Shown: piece by piece, positions 11,851 to 23,700 of the stretch | Position numbering within the stretch: the first letter of the stretch is position 1 | Layout of the letters: the number at the start of each line of letters is the position of its first letter | Assembly (NCBI RefSeq): GCF_030867095.1 | Contig: NC_081833.1 | Location: forward strand, 75,149,395-75,213,394 | Source of the DNA: Alligator mississippiensis | Taxonomy: Eukaryota; Chordata; Crocodylia; Alligatoridae | Length of the DNA: 64,000 nucleotides | Direction of reading: 5' to 3' | Translations under genes and position numbers: made by a program | Notes under the pieces: generated by a model | The model's database searches: none | Told to the model about the DNA's origin: nothing | What the model saw: only the letters and a program-made list of their open reading frames with translations

Positions 11851-12742
11851 AAAGCATCTTAAACTTGTTACTGAGTCCCCTGACAGCTGCTTTAGTAGCC
11901 AGAGGCACTTGGATCCAGCTGGGTTAGGTGCAGAGGTAAGTAATGCAGGGCTCCCCTGTCCCTGCAGCAGTAATGCAGTTCAGGCCCCTGGCCTTTGCTT
12001 CAAGCAGAGCAAATAAAAGGGTATTGAGACCCTTCTCCAGGGGAGCACGGTGCAGAGCTGAGGGAGCTCTGACAGGAGCTAAACCAGGCTCCCCCCCTTT
12101 CCCTTGTGTCCCCAATTTCTACCTAAGATCTCTTACAGGAGCCCATGATGAGGTTGGTAACTGAAGAGACACAGTGCCGAGAGATAAGTCCTGACAGGAC
12201 GTGCAGTTCAAGAAGGGGTGGGGAATGTAATCATCCATCCCAAGCATCACCATCTGTGCACTGCAGGGCACATGATGGTTATGAAGCAGACATTAGCTCC
12301 CAATTGCATCTGACTTGCAAGGTAAAAACTAAGCTATTAGTTGTAAGCTGTTCCCTAGATGCACTCAGTACTCCCCTTTTATGTGGATTACCTTTGTGGC
12401 TGGTTTACTGCACTATTCTGCCTGAAGCCTAATTGCACCTGTAGCTGGATTACTAGTTAAGGCATGAGGAGCTTGTTAATTGGCCAGGCAAATCCTGCCC
12501 TTCCACCCACCTCAAGCAACTAGAGGTAGTCTCCCCTCCCAGGCATTCCCCTCCAGGCTGGGGCTAGGTGCTTCCTCCTGCAGCCCTGCTTTAGCAGCCA
12601 GTCCTCAAACCCTGGTGCATGTATGCCCAAAAGTATCACACCTCTACAGAATGGAGGAAGGAGCCCAGGACTCAGGCCTGCTAGGATGCAGCAATGCAAA
12701 TGTGACTAATACAGCAGCAGGCACCAGCTTACAGAGACAAGC

Positions 12743-12748
12743 TTTAAT
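12743..12748 (-). terminator. Possible CIDEC poly(A) signal (ATTAAA)
   Basis: The minus strand reads ATTAAA about 320 bases after the CIDEC stop codon. It is the first acceptable hexamer noticed downstream of the gene. Confidence 0.4.
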
Positions 12749-13065
12749 TAAGTTACATAATAAATATATTTACACATAGCACAAGACACCAGTGACCAAG
12801 CTCCATGGGATGAGGCCAGCTCGCTGCCCCACTCCAGGTCAGTGAACAGCCACCAACAGCTGCAGGGTATACAAGGAGGTGCTCTGGGCTTATAGCATGC
12901 ATTGTAGTCGGTCACCCACCCCCAGACCCCAGCCAACCCTGCCTACCCCCCAAAAGCCAGGGCAGGACCCAGATCTCCCACTCTCTGCCTCCTGCACCCA
13001 GCAGAAGCAGCAATGGGAAGGATGCGACTATCAGAGTCCAGGATATCATTGGAGCAGGATCCTCC

Positions 13066-14571
13066 TCACTGCAGCATCTTCCTGGTGGGGAGGGGTAGAA
13101 GCTGCTGCTTGAGGAAGCCCCCTTCTCTCTCCTCTTTCTCCTTCTGCTCCTCCGTGGCATCCAGAAGCTGCTGCACGTAGCAGGAGCTGCCGAGGAGCAC
13201 GTGGCCTGTGGCTTGCATGGTGAAGAGAGTCCAGCGCAGGGCTTCCCTGGGGACAGAGCAGGCAAGCTGTCAGCACATAGACCAGCCAGGGCATGGCGGC
13301 CTTCCAACCAGCTAAGAGCATCCTTCCTGGAGCCTATGCCATCCTGAGCCTAGGGGTGCCAAGCTGCCCCTGCCTATGCCACCATGGGCTTTGCAGGGGG
13401 ATTTGGAGCTGTGCAAAGGCAGTGTTAGCCCACAGCCCTCTAAGAGAAGCAGGCTGGTAGGAAAGACCCCCACCATGAGTGGAGGTAGGGTCCTCCCCAC
13501 CCAGAACAACCACCCCCACCCCTAAACTCACTTCATCAAACGCTTAGCCCCGTAGCAGTGCAGGTCATAGGACATGCTGTATGTGCCATACAGTGTGGCC
13601 TTGACATTGAGGCAGCCCAGGTCCTGGGGGCTGGTCTTGTAGAGGTCGAAGGTGACACAGGCCACATCGATGCGCCGCCGGGGTTTACGGGACAGGAGCA
13701 ACTGGTAGCCAGGGGTCTGCAAGGGGCAGTGCCTGGGTTAAAAAGCAGGATCCATGCTCTTGGGGAGCAATCCCCATCCCACACCATGCAGGCGCACAGG
13801 TTGGTCTCCAAGCTGGATGGCTGCAGTCCTAGGGGGCAGGGGGAGCCCAGCCCAGGGCACCATAGCCAGTAGGAGGTAGGGAAAAGTACCCGGTGCTTGC
13901 CAGAGCTGCTACTCCCATGCTCACCTTGGCTGAGGCCCAGGTCTGCCCCTTGCCTAGGGCCATGAGCACAGTGCCATCCTCCAGGGTCTGGAAAAACTCC
14001 TCCGTCTCCACCATCGTGCCATCCTCATCCAGCACCACTGCGACAGTGCCCACCAGCAGCAGGGTGCTCTGGATCTGTGGGGCCATGCAGCAGGTGAGGC
14101 GACACAAGATATATCCCCCTAACTCTGCCCATACCCCCCAGCCCTGCACCCACCTTGCCAAGCAGGTCGGCCAGGCTCTCGGCCATGATGCCCTTGCGGA
14201 GGCTGCGGTCCCAGTTGCAGACACGGAAGGGCCGAGCCCGGGGGGCCGGGCTGGACAAGAGCTGCTGGGTCATGGAGGCGCTGGCGGAGACGCACCTGGG
14301 GGACAGCAGACAGTCAAGGAGGGGCTGCTGTGCTCCCCTGGGAGAGCCGCTGCCTCCACCCCTGGCCCTGCAAGGAGCTAGGATCAGGGCTTAGCACTGG
14401 GTATGGACCCATCCCCATGGGGGGAGGGACGGGAGGGGGGACACCACCCACACCCCCAGCCTGGGATCCGGAGGAGGCGCATGACAGTGTTCCCCTGGGC
14501 TGGAGCCAAGACACCCACTTGGAGATAGAGCTGGGGGACAGCAGGCCCAGGGACTTCTTGGCGTAGTCCAT
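13066..14571 (-). CDS. CIDEC: CIDE-family lipid droplet protein, CIDEC/FSP27-like
   Basis: A complete gene in five coding exons on the minus strand: 14571-14519, 14295-14154, 14074-13925, 13716-13532 and 13246-13066. All joins keep frame and all boundaries are AG/GT. The product is 236 residues, against about 238 in human CIDEC. The N-terminus MDYAKKSLGLLSP closely resembles the CIDEC start. A CIDE-N domain spans about residues 38-113 (RARPFRV, RKGIMAESLADLL, LDEDGTMVETEEFFQ). A CIDE-C domain spans about residues 125-215 (IDVACVTFDLYK, LNVKATLYGTYSMSYDLHCYGAKRLMKEALRW split by a phase-2 intron). Family members sit at lipid-droplet contact sites and promote lipid transfer and droplet growth, mostly in fat and liver. 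The start is the first ATG after a CTGCAG acceptor, so a non-coding exon lies upstream. No break is visible. Human CIDEC is at 3p25, so the position between ZFPM1 and ZC3H18 is unexpected. A CIDEC-like paralogue is an alternative name. Confidence 0.88.
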
Positions 14572-14693
14572 CTCGGGGGCAATCAGCACGCTCCGTCTGC
14601 AGAGAAGATGATGTCAGCGGAGAGGATGAGGTCAGCCCAGAGGGTGGGGGATCCTATGACATCACCCCCCACAAAAGTCCAGCATTCAGCACC

Positions 14694-14800
14694 CCCTATA
14701 GGGTTGCCAACCCTCCAGGATTGCCCTGGAGTCACCAGGAAACTGCCTAGAGTCACCCAGGAGATAACGGATAGGGCATTCATTCAAATTATTAAGCATT
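14694..14800. repeat. MITE-like fragment (GGGTTGCCAACCCTCCAGGA type)
   Basis: The start GGGTTGCCAACCCTCCAGGA resembles the terminal repeat of a common reptilian short DNA-transposon-like repeat as I remember it. It is followed by diverged internal sequence with repeated 'CTGGAGTCACCAGGA'-like units. No second end is clear. Confidence 0.4.
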
Positions 14801-15197
14801 GTATCTAATTTATATAGTAGTCCAGTGGGTTTTTAAAAATGTAGTAGTCATGAACATTTGCCTTCCCAATCAGTCATTTGTGTCCTTACATCAGGAGATA
14901 AACAAAAAAAAAAAAACAAACACCCAGAATAGATTCAGAGTCAGCAACACTAGCCCCCTACCCCAGGCAGGGAGCAGACACATGCCTCCAAGTGCCTTCT
15001 TCAGCCACCCTGTGCTCCCCGGATCCACTGCACCAAGGAGCACACACCAAGGAGGCATCCCCCAGTGCCACACTGCAAGCAGCTCCTGGTCTCCACCACC
15101 CTGCCCTGCTCCCCTCCAGCACATCTTCTCCCCACCCCAGCCAAACCCCATGGCTGCCTGGGCTCAGCCCACCCCAGGAAGGGGCTCTGGGCACAGT

Positions 15198-15280
15198 ACT
15201 CACCACTTGCCCCACACCAGCTGCAGCACACACAGAGCAGCTCAGAGCTGGCCACGTCCCTGCCCTGCCAGGGTTTAAGA
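15198..15280 (-). promoter_or_regulatory. Possible CIDEC promoter and non-coding first exon
   Basis: On the minus strand a TATA-like CTTAAAC (about 15279-15273) is followed after some 70 bases by a donor-like GCAAGTG|GTGAGT (exon end 15204). This would suit a short 5'UTR exon spliced to the coding exon whose acceptor lies just upstream of the ATG at 14571. It rests only on motif spacing. Confidence 0.3.
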
Positions 15281-15299
15281 GCAGGGGCTGAGCCCCGCC

Positions 15300-18200
15300 C
15301 TATCTGGTGTAAAGGGCAGGGATGGGCTGCGGTGACAACGTCTGCCTCTTGTGCAAGGAGGCACGTGGGAGCCGTGTCAGCAACACAGAGCAAAGGTCAG
15401 CAGCACTCCCCGCCCATCGTGTGTTCACTCCAACCCCTTGGAGGGGGCAGGAGTCTGGATGCATTGCAGCATTGCCCTCTACCCCCCCTTACTCCCCCAG
15501 ACACCCTGCACCCAGCTGGCACCACTGCCAGCTTCACCCCTGCCCTCCCAGGGTGGGCAGCTGCTCTGTGGGCTCCTGGTGTCTGCTCAGAGCCACCCTT
15601 ACAGCAAGTCCAGCTCCCCCTGGGACAGAGAGAGCTGACTTATCCCCCCCTGGTCCCACTTTTTCTTCCCAGGGTATTGCAGAGCCCCACTGCCCCTCCA
15701 GCCCAGCTCTCCAGGAAGCTACTCCAATCCCATCCTTGTCACCTCCACCCCCAGACCAGGTCTTAAGGCTCAACCTGGCAGAGTCCCAGCTCCTTTTCTT
15801 GCATCCCCCTGAACCCTGTGCCTTGCCCCTAACCCAGAGCATAGGTGGTCCTACTGGAAATGACTACTCAATACTTACCCCCCTTTGCAGTGACCACAAC
15901 CCTTCCAGTATAAGCTTTACTCACCCAGATCAAATGCCTCCAACACCTCCCTACAGCTTGTCACTGCTGCCCACTCCCCCAGCTTTTATCCTGCCCCAAC
16001 CAAGCCCCTCCCCTGCCCCTAGCATTAGCCAATCTGCCCCAGGCAGCCGGGTTGGGGAGGGAGGAGCTGAGCACCTGGGAGGAGGGCATCTCCCCCTACC
16101 TGCTCCACAGTGCCTCCTGCTGGGCATGACACGGCCCGGTGCAATTTGGCAACCCCCAAATCCTGCCCACATGCCAGCCCCATAGGCTTGAGGTGCTGCA
16201 GCCAGGCAGGGCCCTAGCCCACTGCCTCCGCTCCACCTCCAGGCACCCCTTGCCCCAGCCTGGTCTGGGTCAGAGCGGCTGCATGGCTCTGGGTTAGGCA
16301 AGCGGAGTACACCAGTGCTTGGGGGGGCTTCTCCTGGGACCTGGGTCCCCTGCACGCCTGTGCTGCTCCCTCCCTGCCTGAGATGCATGCAGCGAGGGCA
16401 GCCTCGTGGCCCGGCTGTGCCCTCCCTGGGAGTGAGAGGTGCTGCCCCAGAGGCTGCATTAATACAGAACGGGGCTTGGAGCTGCCCCTGCATCTTCCAG
16501 GATCCCAAGTAAGAGACCAGCACCCACCAGGACAAGGTCACGGGCTATGCTTTATAAATGCAAAGGATGTTTTTTCCCTGTTCATCCCCATAACGGAGCT
16601 TTCCCCTGCAGCGGGAGCTAGTGAGGACTGAGCTGTGTGGGCAGAGGGTCTAGATGGGTACTTAACAATGCATCCTTCATCATCCCCCATCATGTGGCAG
16701 CTTCCCTGGGCAGAGCCGCTTGCTTTCAGGGGTGACGAATAAAGGGGGAAAGATTTCCAGCCCCCACACTGCTATTCAGCTGGAGCGGATGGATGAGAGC
16801 AGGACGAACCAGACCCGGGGAGTGGGTCCCAGGTGGGGCGTGGGTGGGGTTGGCAGGATGGGCCAGCTGTCCAGTGCAGCTCTGCCCACTGAATGCCCTG
16901 GTTTTCCCGTGCGTGCTGGGGGAGCTAAGCAGGTCTAGGCTGGACTGGAGACCGGCTTCCAAACTGAAGCCTTCCCAGAGCAAGCTTGGCAGAGAGGAGA
17001 GCCTAGGAAGCAATGCTGGACTGGGCAGAGGGAGGGGAGTAAGAGCAAGGGGGATGATTGCAGCATCCCTGCCATGCAGCTACCCTTGCCCTACTGTCAC
17101 TGGGGATGTCTGAGCCATGCTGCTCTGCTTCAGCTTTTGCTTGCAAAGGAGACGGGCCTGGCCTAGCCCTTGGTGGGGCAGAGACAGCCTCGCGGACAGC
17201 CACAGGCACTCCATGTCTCGGCAGAAGGAGCATCAGGGGTGGCTCACGGACAGACGGCTCGGGGGTCTGGGCTGGGGCTGCTCCAGGAGATGCCAGGGCA
17301 CCTGGGCTCTGCAAAAGGGCAGTGTGGGGGTCCCGCCCTGTGGGTATGCAGTGACTTTGTGCTGCTCACAACGCAGCCCCCGGGGCAGGTGCCTGGCCCC
17401 AAAAGCACAGATCTGTACTGGACCGAGGGCTCCTGTGGGGTTTGTCTGGTGTATCTGGGGTCTGTGGTGTTACAAAAGCCTGTGTCTGAAATCCACTGGG
17501 TGCTGCCGGCACCCGGTCAGTGCCTGCCCCAGGCAGGGGCCATGTCCTCGTTAGCTGTAACCAGCACCAGGCAGGTGGAAAGGCTGCTAATGAGGTCACC
17601 TGAGTGAGGCAATCAGTTGGGGCCAGGTTGTCTGCTCAGGGCTGGGATATGAGGCATGGAAAAGCTCTGCCTGGGAGGGAACGAACAAGGAACGGGTTTT
17701 AAAAGTATGTGAGGAGCAGCTTCCCTGAGCTGTGCAATGGGGTTTAGACAGGAGATAGGCGGCAATAGGTCCAGCCCAGGTCAAATCTGCCCGAGTTGGA
17801 GCAATGGGGAAAGGCAATCCTCGAGTGATTCTGGGGAGTGGCAGGAGAAGGAGCTGTTGGCTCCTGACTTGTGCCCAGAGCAGTGAGGAAACTGAGGCAG
17901 GGGATATGCATGCCACTTGCCAGCTTTGCTGCTTCCTTGGTGCTTTGTCAGCTGCATGCATGGGGTCTGGAGCCCTGTAGAAACACCAGCTTGGGCATGT
18001 GATTCATTCTCCAGCTCATGCCCTTAATGAGATTAGGAGGTGCCCACCTATGAGTAGATCTGCAGATCTCCAGGCTTGCTGGAGCAGTTTGGGGGTTGGG
18101 AGGGCAGTGCTAGTGTCAGACCCTGGGGGTTCAGGTGCAGAATATGAAATGAACGGGATCAGCTGCTTCTGAGGCCAAGCCAGGCCCTAAGCCCATCACT

Positions 18201-18570
18201 GCAGCACCCACTGCTCCCTTGCCCAGAGGGTGCCCCTCTCCAGGTCGGGTGGATGGCAAGGACCCTTTCCAGGCAGGCTCCTGGGGCTGGCCTGGGCCTT
18301 CTGGAGCCAGCTGTGCAACATCTGGCAGAGCCAGCAGCTGGAATGGGCTTTCATTCACCACCTAGGCCCATCTGAAGTGTGGCATCCCCTTTTCTTGCTA
18401 CCTGCTTTCTGCAGACTCTCGTGTTAAAGGACCCTGGGTGCCCATCTGAGCACAGCCCTCCTCAAAGGTCCCTCTGCTGCGGTTCCCTGGTCCTGGCCAC
18501 CAACAGGTGAGTATGGAAGGTGATGGCCTGGGTGTGTTTGGAGTCTGGGGCACCATACCAGGCTCCGATT
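15300..18570. other. Intergenic, CIDEC to CR1 LINE
   Basis: GC-rich DNA upstream of CIDEC. A 287-codon open frame at 15322-16185 is Pro/Ser-rich, shows no domain and is probably chance. No gene, RNA or further repeat could be supported. Confidence 0.5.
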
Positions 18571-18574
18571 TAAC

Positions 18575-20310
18575 CAGGGCAATAGGGCTGCGATAATCGG
18601 TGCGCCTTGCTGAAACACCCCTTGGAGGAGAGGGGAATGACAGAGGACATGGTTCATGGGACGCCCGTGCCTGCTACAGGGCCGGGAAGTCCGGGTGAGG
18701 GTGATCCCCTGCCCTCCATTAATGCTGACTTTGTGAAGGAACATCTTGAGAAGCTGGATACCTTCAAGTCAGCCGGCCCTGACAATCTTCACCCCAGGGT
18801 ACTCAAGGAGCTGGCGAGCATCATAGCCCAGCCTCTAGCGCGGATCTTTGAAAACTCTTGGCGCTCTGGTGTAGTGCCCGAAGACTGGAAGAAGGCCAAC
18901 GTGGTGCCTATCTTCAAGAAAGGGAGGAAAGTGGATCCGGCTAACTATAGGCCCATCAGCCTGACTTCTATCCCGGGGAAGATCTTAGAAAAGTTTATTA
19001 AGGAGGCCATCCTTAATGGACTGGCCGACGCCAACATCTTAAGGGATAGCCAGCACGGGTTTGTTGTGTGTAGGTCTTGTTTGACCAATCTCATTTCCTT
19101 CTACGACCAGGTGACCTATCACCTGGACAAGGGAGATGAGATTGATGTCATATATCTTGACTTCAAAAAAGCCTTCGATCTGGTGTCCCATGATCGTCTC
19201 TTGGAGAAACTGGCCAGTTGTCGCCTTGGGTCCTCCACGATCCACTGGCTGGAAAATTGGCTCCAGGGTCGGACCCAGAGGGTAGTCATTGATGGAAGTC
19301 ACTCATCGTGGTGTCCTGTGACCAGCGGGGTCCCCCAGGGCTCTGTCCTTGGACCCATATTGTTCAACATCTTCATCAATGATGTGGACACTGGAGTCAG
19401 AAGCGGACTGGCCAAGTTCACCGATGACACCAAACTTTGGGGCAAAGCATCCACACCAGAAGACAGGCGGGTGATCCAGGCTGACCTGGACAGGCTCAGC
19501 AAGTGGGCGGACAAGAATCTGATGGTGTTCAACGCCGATAAATGCAAGGTTCTCCACCTTGGGGAAAAAAAACCTGCAGCATCCTTATAGGCTCGGCAGT
19601 GGCTAGCACTATGGAAGAAAGAGACTTGGGGGTCATCACTGACCACAAGATAAACATGAGCCTGCAGTGCGATGCTGCGGCTAGTAAATCGACCAAAACG
19701 CTGGCTTGCATCCATAGATGCTTCTCAAGCAAATCCCGGGACGTCATTCTCCCCCTGTACTCGGCCTTAGTGAGGCCGCAGCTGGAGTACTGCGTCCAGT
19801 TTTGGGCTCCGCAATTCAAAAAGGATGTGGAGAAGCTTGAGAGAGTCCAGAGAAGAGCCATGCGCATGATCAGGGGTCAGGGAAGCAGACCCTACGATGA
19901 CAGGCTGAGAGCCCTGGGGCTCTTTAGCCTGGAAAAGCGCAGGCTCAGGGGTGATCTGATGGCCACCTACAAGTTTATCAGGGGTGACCACCAGTATCTA
20001 GGGGAACGTTTGTTCACCAGAGCGCCCCAAGGGATGACGAGGACGAATGGTCACAAACTACTACAAGATCGTTTCAGGCTGGACAAAAGGAAGAATTTCT
20101 TTACTGTCCGAGCCCCCAAGGTCTGGAACAGCCTGCCACCGGAGGTTGTTCAAGCGCCTTCATTGAACACCTTCAAGATGAAACTGGATGCTTATCTTGC
20201 TGGGATCCTATGAACCCAGCTGACGTCCTGCCCTTTGGGCGGGGGGCTGGACTCGATGATCTTCCGAGGTCCCTTCCAGCCCTAATGTCTATGAAATCTA
20301 TGAAATCATT
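18575..20310 (+). mobile_element. CR1 LINE, 5'-truncated, reverse transcriptase mostly open
   Basis: A chicken-repeat-1 non-LTR retrotransposon piece carrying the reverse transcriptase and 3' end. Visible RT motifs are NVVPIFKKG, NYRPISLTSIPGKILEK, IYLDFKKAFD, the GVPQGSVLGPILFNIFINDV block and the catalytic region LAKFTDDTKLWG, in which Asp-Asp is kept and Ala of the usual FADD is Thr. The first frame is open over 18607-19590. The remainder (QRRAMRMIRGQ, RLRALGLFSLEKRRLRGDL, FFTVRAPKVWNSLPPEVVQA) continues in another frame to 20213, so there is one frameshift, close to an A8 run near 19565. The endonuclease domain and ORF1 are absent, as in most CR1 copies. The 3' end has the usual short tandem tail (TATGAAATC repeated). 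Confidence 0.93.
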
Positions 20311-20755
20311 CCAGCCTCTCCTGGGGTCTGGCACGGTCCAAAGGGTTGGGATGACCTCTTGCTTCATGCAATTGCTTCCCAGGGCCTTGACTCAGCCCCT
20401 GGGCACAGGGGGCTGTATAGAGAGGGGTGAAGGTTGCACTGACAGGGGTGCAAACTGGTGTCTCTTTAAAGGAGCTCTGAGCAGAGGCTGCTGGAAGGAG
20501 GGCAGGCTCCCTGAGTTTGGCAACTGGCTGGGCACTTGAAGGGTTTGAGCCCAACAAAGGGACCAGGACTCGGACCCAGCTTCCACGCCAGCAGGAGCAA
20601 AGGGTGTGTGGGCTGGAGAAATCCTTGCAGTACGGAGGGGCTTGCTCAGCATGGGAGGAGGGGTCCGGGTCACTGTGCAGTAGGGAGAGGCTTGCAAACA
20701 GGTCTGGTTCCAGTGGAGCAGAGCCACTGGGCGTGTGTAGACAAAACGGGGGCCC

Positions 20756-20797
20756 AAAATTGAAGCAGTGGGTTTTAAAAAACACCGCTTCAGTTTA
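20756..20797. repeat. Inverted repeat, MITE-like
   Basis: Arms CAAAATTGAAGCAGTG and CACCGCTTCAGTTTAG pair around a T/A-rich centre with few mismatches and no spacer. The motif with GCTTCAGTTT resembles ends of short reptilian DNA elements, but no full element is defined. Confidence 0.45.
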
Positions 20798-23700
20798 GGG
20801 CTGATTTAAACCTCCGTGTCGTGCTGGAGCTGGGATGGAGGAGCTCCTGGCTCTGTGTTGGCGCAGGGTCTCTCTGCACTGCGCTCTTACGCTGGGCTGG
20901 GGAAGCGGACCTGCTGGCCTGGACAAGCTGCAGCCGAGGGGCTTGCTCTGAGCACTTTACCCCCTTGAAAAGCTGGGGGATGCCCAGCCTGCAGGCACTT
21001 GCGCTCTATCCAAGGCACGTGCCCTGCCTTGTACCATCCATCTGCCTTGCACCATCCATGCAGGTGTCTCCAGCTTTGTTGGGGGCTGCTGCAGACTGGG
21101 GGCAAGGGAGGCCCTCCCTCAGAGACTTCATCAATTTGCAGTTGAAATGCCAAGAAGCATCAGGTGACATCTTGCTCGGGTGCTCAGCCCCTGGGGTTCC
21201 CTATGTCTATTGGTGGCAGCTGGGCCAGACGGGCCCTGACAGGCCGGCTGCAGGGGGCATTGGCCACCGGCCACCAAGTGACACCGAACAGCCAAGCGTG
21301 CACCGCTTTACTCCATGTGGGTGTGAGCTGTAGAAGGGTGGAGGGAGCCCGGGGTGCAAGCGGAGCAAGATGTGGGGCTGATTTTAGTCCTCTAGTTCCT
21401 GCCAACTGCCCTGGAGAGCCATGCCCTGGCAGCCCCATGAGTGGACGTGTGAGCTCCAGGTGGGGCTGGCTGGAGCAGGGGCACTGTGCCCTGAGCAGAG
21501 ATGGGCGTTGTATTGCATGAATAGTTTTGCTGGGAAAGGGACTCATTTCCCTTCCGCTTCTCCCCTATGACTAAAACTTGAATTTAGGGTTAGTGGCTAA
21601 CTTTTGGCTGGAAAATGGGGGGGTCTTGCTGGTGCTTCCTCAACTATCTGGCCTCTTTGCTTCCAAAGGACCTTTTTCTTCTTCCATTCAAAACGTGACC
21701 ATTCAAAACTTTCCATTCAAAAAAGGAAAGCAGCTAATACCCTCCATGCAAGCAAACATTTTATTCCAGTTTGAACAAAATGCTTCAGATTGGGGGTTGC
21801 AATTCAGCAAAACAACCCTGAATAGTTTCCATTTCAGGGTCAAAGTGTCACTTCGACCCCGCCTGGGTCTACCTCTGACATCTGCCCCCCAGATCTGAAA
21901 TAGCAAAGATTTTGGTCTCTGTGCTGCAGTTCCCAGGTTGCAGGGCTGAGTCTCCCGTGGGCACCTGTCTGTTCACAGTGGTTTCTGTCTCTCGTGGGTC
22001 ATGACAGTAGCCTGCCTTGAGGCTTCCCCCCCCCCAGCTCCCGGTGGCAATGTTTCCCAGGTTGGCCTGGGACTGTGTGAAGCCAGCTGTCAGCGGAGGT
22101 GCCAACACTGCTCCTAGCTCGCATGCCTGCCTGTCAGCTGCCTGCCCAACCATTGCCCAAGCTCGGCTGTTTCGGGAAGGGTCTTCCGAGGGCTGCCCTG
22201 ATGCAACCAGGCTTTGGCACAGGGCGGTGTGATGCAGAGCAGGCTGCTGGCTGGTTGCACCTCCCTAGCTGCCTGGCAGGGGCTGGGTACCCCCAGATCC
22301 TCTGCCCTCACTTTTGCATGCTCCAATGTGAAGATCCCAGGAGAACTGTGCAAGGTTTTCCCCCTTCCCCCAGTATGAAGGGGAGAGTAGGAGCAGGGTC
22401 TGGGAAGGTCCCAAGGCCAACGGCAGTGATCAGAGTTTGCAAAGAGTGCCAGCAGCTTGGTCATATCCCTCTACCCTTCCCTCAGCCTGCTCTTCCTGGC
22501 TGTGCACCCCTGAGCCTCCAGAAGGATGCTCCCTGATGGAAGATGCAGTTACTGGGGGGAGCTGTGGGTGAGGGATGTCACGGTGGCAGGATGCCCTGAA
22601 GTATGGGGGAGCCCGGAGCAATTGGGGCCTCTGTTCTCCACCCCCCTGATCCTGCTTGCTTCCCCTTCCTCAGTCTGGAGATTAGCAGCAGCTTTGCCTA
22701 CCAGGCTGGATGCACTGGGGGCAAAGGGGGCTCAGCTGTGGGGGGGATGTGGACTACATTGTGAATGAGCAGAGGTCTACCTACACACACAAGTGCTTTG
22801 CCCCAAATGCAGGATGGGTTAAATTCACCGACTCCCAGAGCCCTGCTGTCTCCAGGGTCCAGAGCAGCTCCTGCCTTTATTGCAAGGACCCCTGCTATTC
22901 CCCGTGCCCATGCCACAAGTGCCAGGCGTGCAGTCCCCACAGATCTGGGGTTTCAAAGAAACAGCAGCCCTGGCTCTGAGCAGGACTCCTTGCCGAGCTC
23001 TGGCCCTGACCAGATGGTCCATCTCTCTGCAGCCCCCAGGGCCTGGGGATCCTGCCTCATCCTGGGGGCATCTGCTCTCAGGGAAGTTGGGGCTTGCATG
23101 GCAAAACTTGGCTTCTGTCCACTTAGTAGAGCAGGGACCTTGTGGGCAGCTCTGCATGCACCATGCCCGGGTGTTGGGGAGGAGCATGGGTGGGGTGTGA
23201 CCTCCATGCTGGCCCAGGGCCTGTCTCCTTGCAGCTCACCTGGCTGGGGAACACATGAGGTCCCCTCCCTACCGCATCTCGGCAGCAGGCTGCTCACGCC
23301 AGCAGTGATTAGCCTGCACTGCAGCTTTCCACGGACTGTCACATCAGCTTAAGCTGGGTCTCCATGATGTTAATTGCTGCCCACAGCTTCCAGTGCTTCC
23401 CACTCAGTCCTCTGCCATGGGAGGAAGGAGGTGGAGAGCCCTGAATGGAGTGAGAGGGATGGGGTCAGGCTCCCAGGTGTGTCCCTTAGCCCCGGATGTC
23501 TGGGCTGAGATGGGACAGGTAGGGGCTGGAGGTTGCAGATCGGTGCAAAGAGGGAAATAAAGTGGGAAGGGGGAAGGAACAGCGGATGGTGGACAGGATG
23601 ACAGGGAGGGGAGCAGGGAGAACAGGCGCTCCTCTATGCTGAGGCTGGGGCCTGCTTTTGCAAAACTCTGGAGTCAGGCCCCAAAGTGCGGGGGTCTCCA

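Larger units (their letters stand above)
4716..12725. other. Intergenic, unknown gene to CIDEC
   Basis: About 8 kb of GC-rich DNA. No supported gene was seen on either strand. The open frames are short, of simple composition and without domains. It holds a MIR-like piece, a GGAGA microsatellite, a CR1 fragment, and AT-rich patches with homeodomain-like TAATTAG motifs (5.64-5.80 kb and 12.42-12.49 kb) that look like possible regulatory DNA. Confidence 0.6.

Noticed and set aside
15240-15275. PPAR-type DR1 element in the CIDEC promoter
   Set aside because: One half-site (AGGGCA) is good but the second (GGACGT) is poor, so the match is no better than expected by chance.
15322-16185. 287-codon plus-strand open frame upstream of CIDEC
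   Set aside because: Pro/Ser-rich low-complexity translation, no start context or splice support, typical of GC-rich DNA lacking stops.
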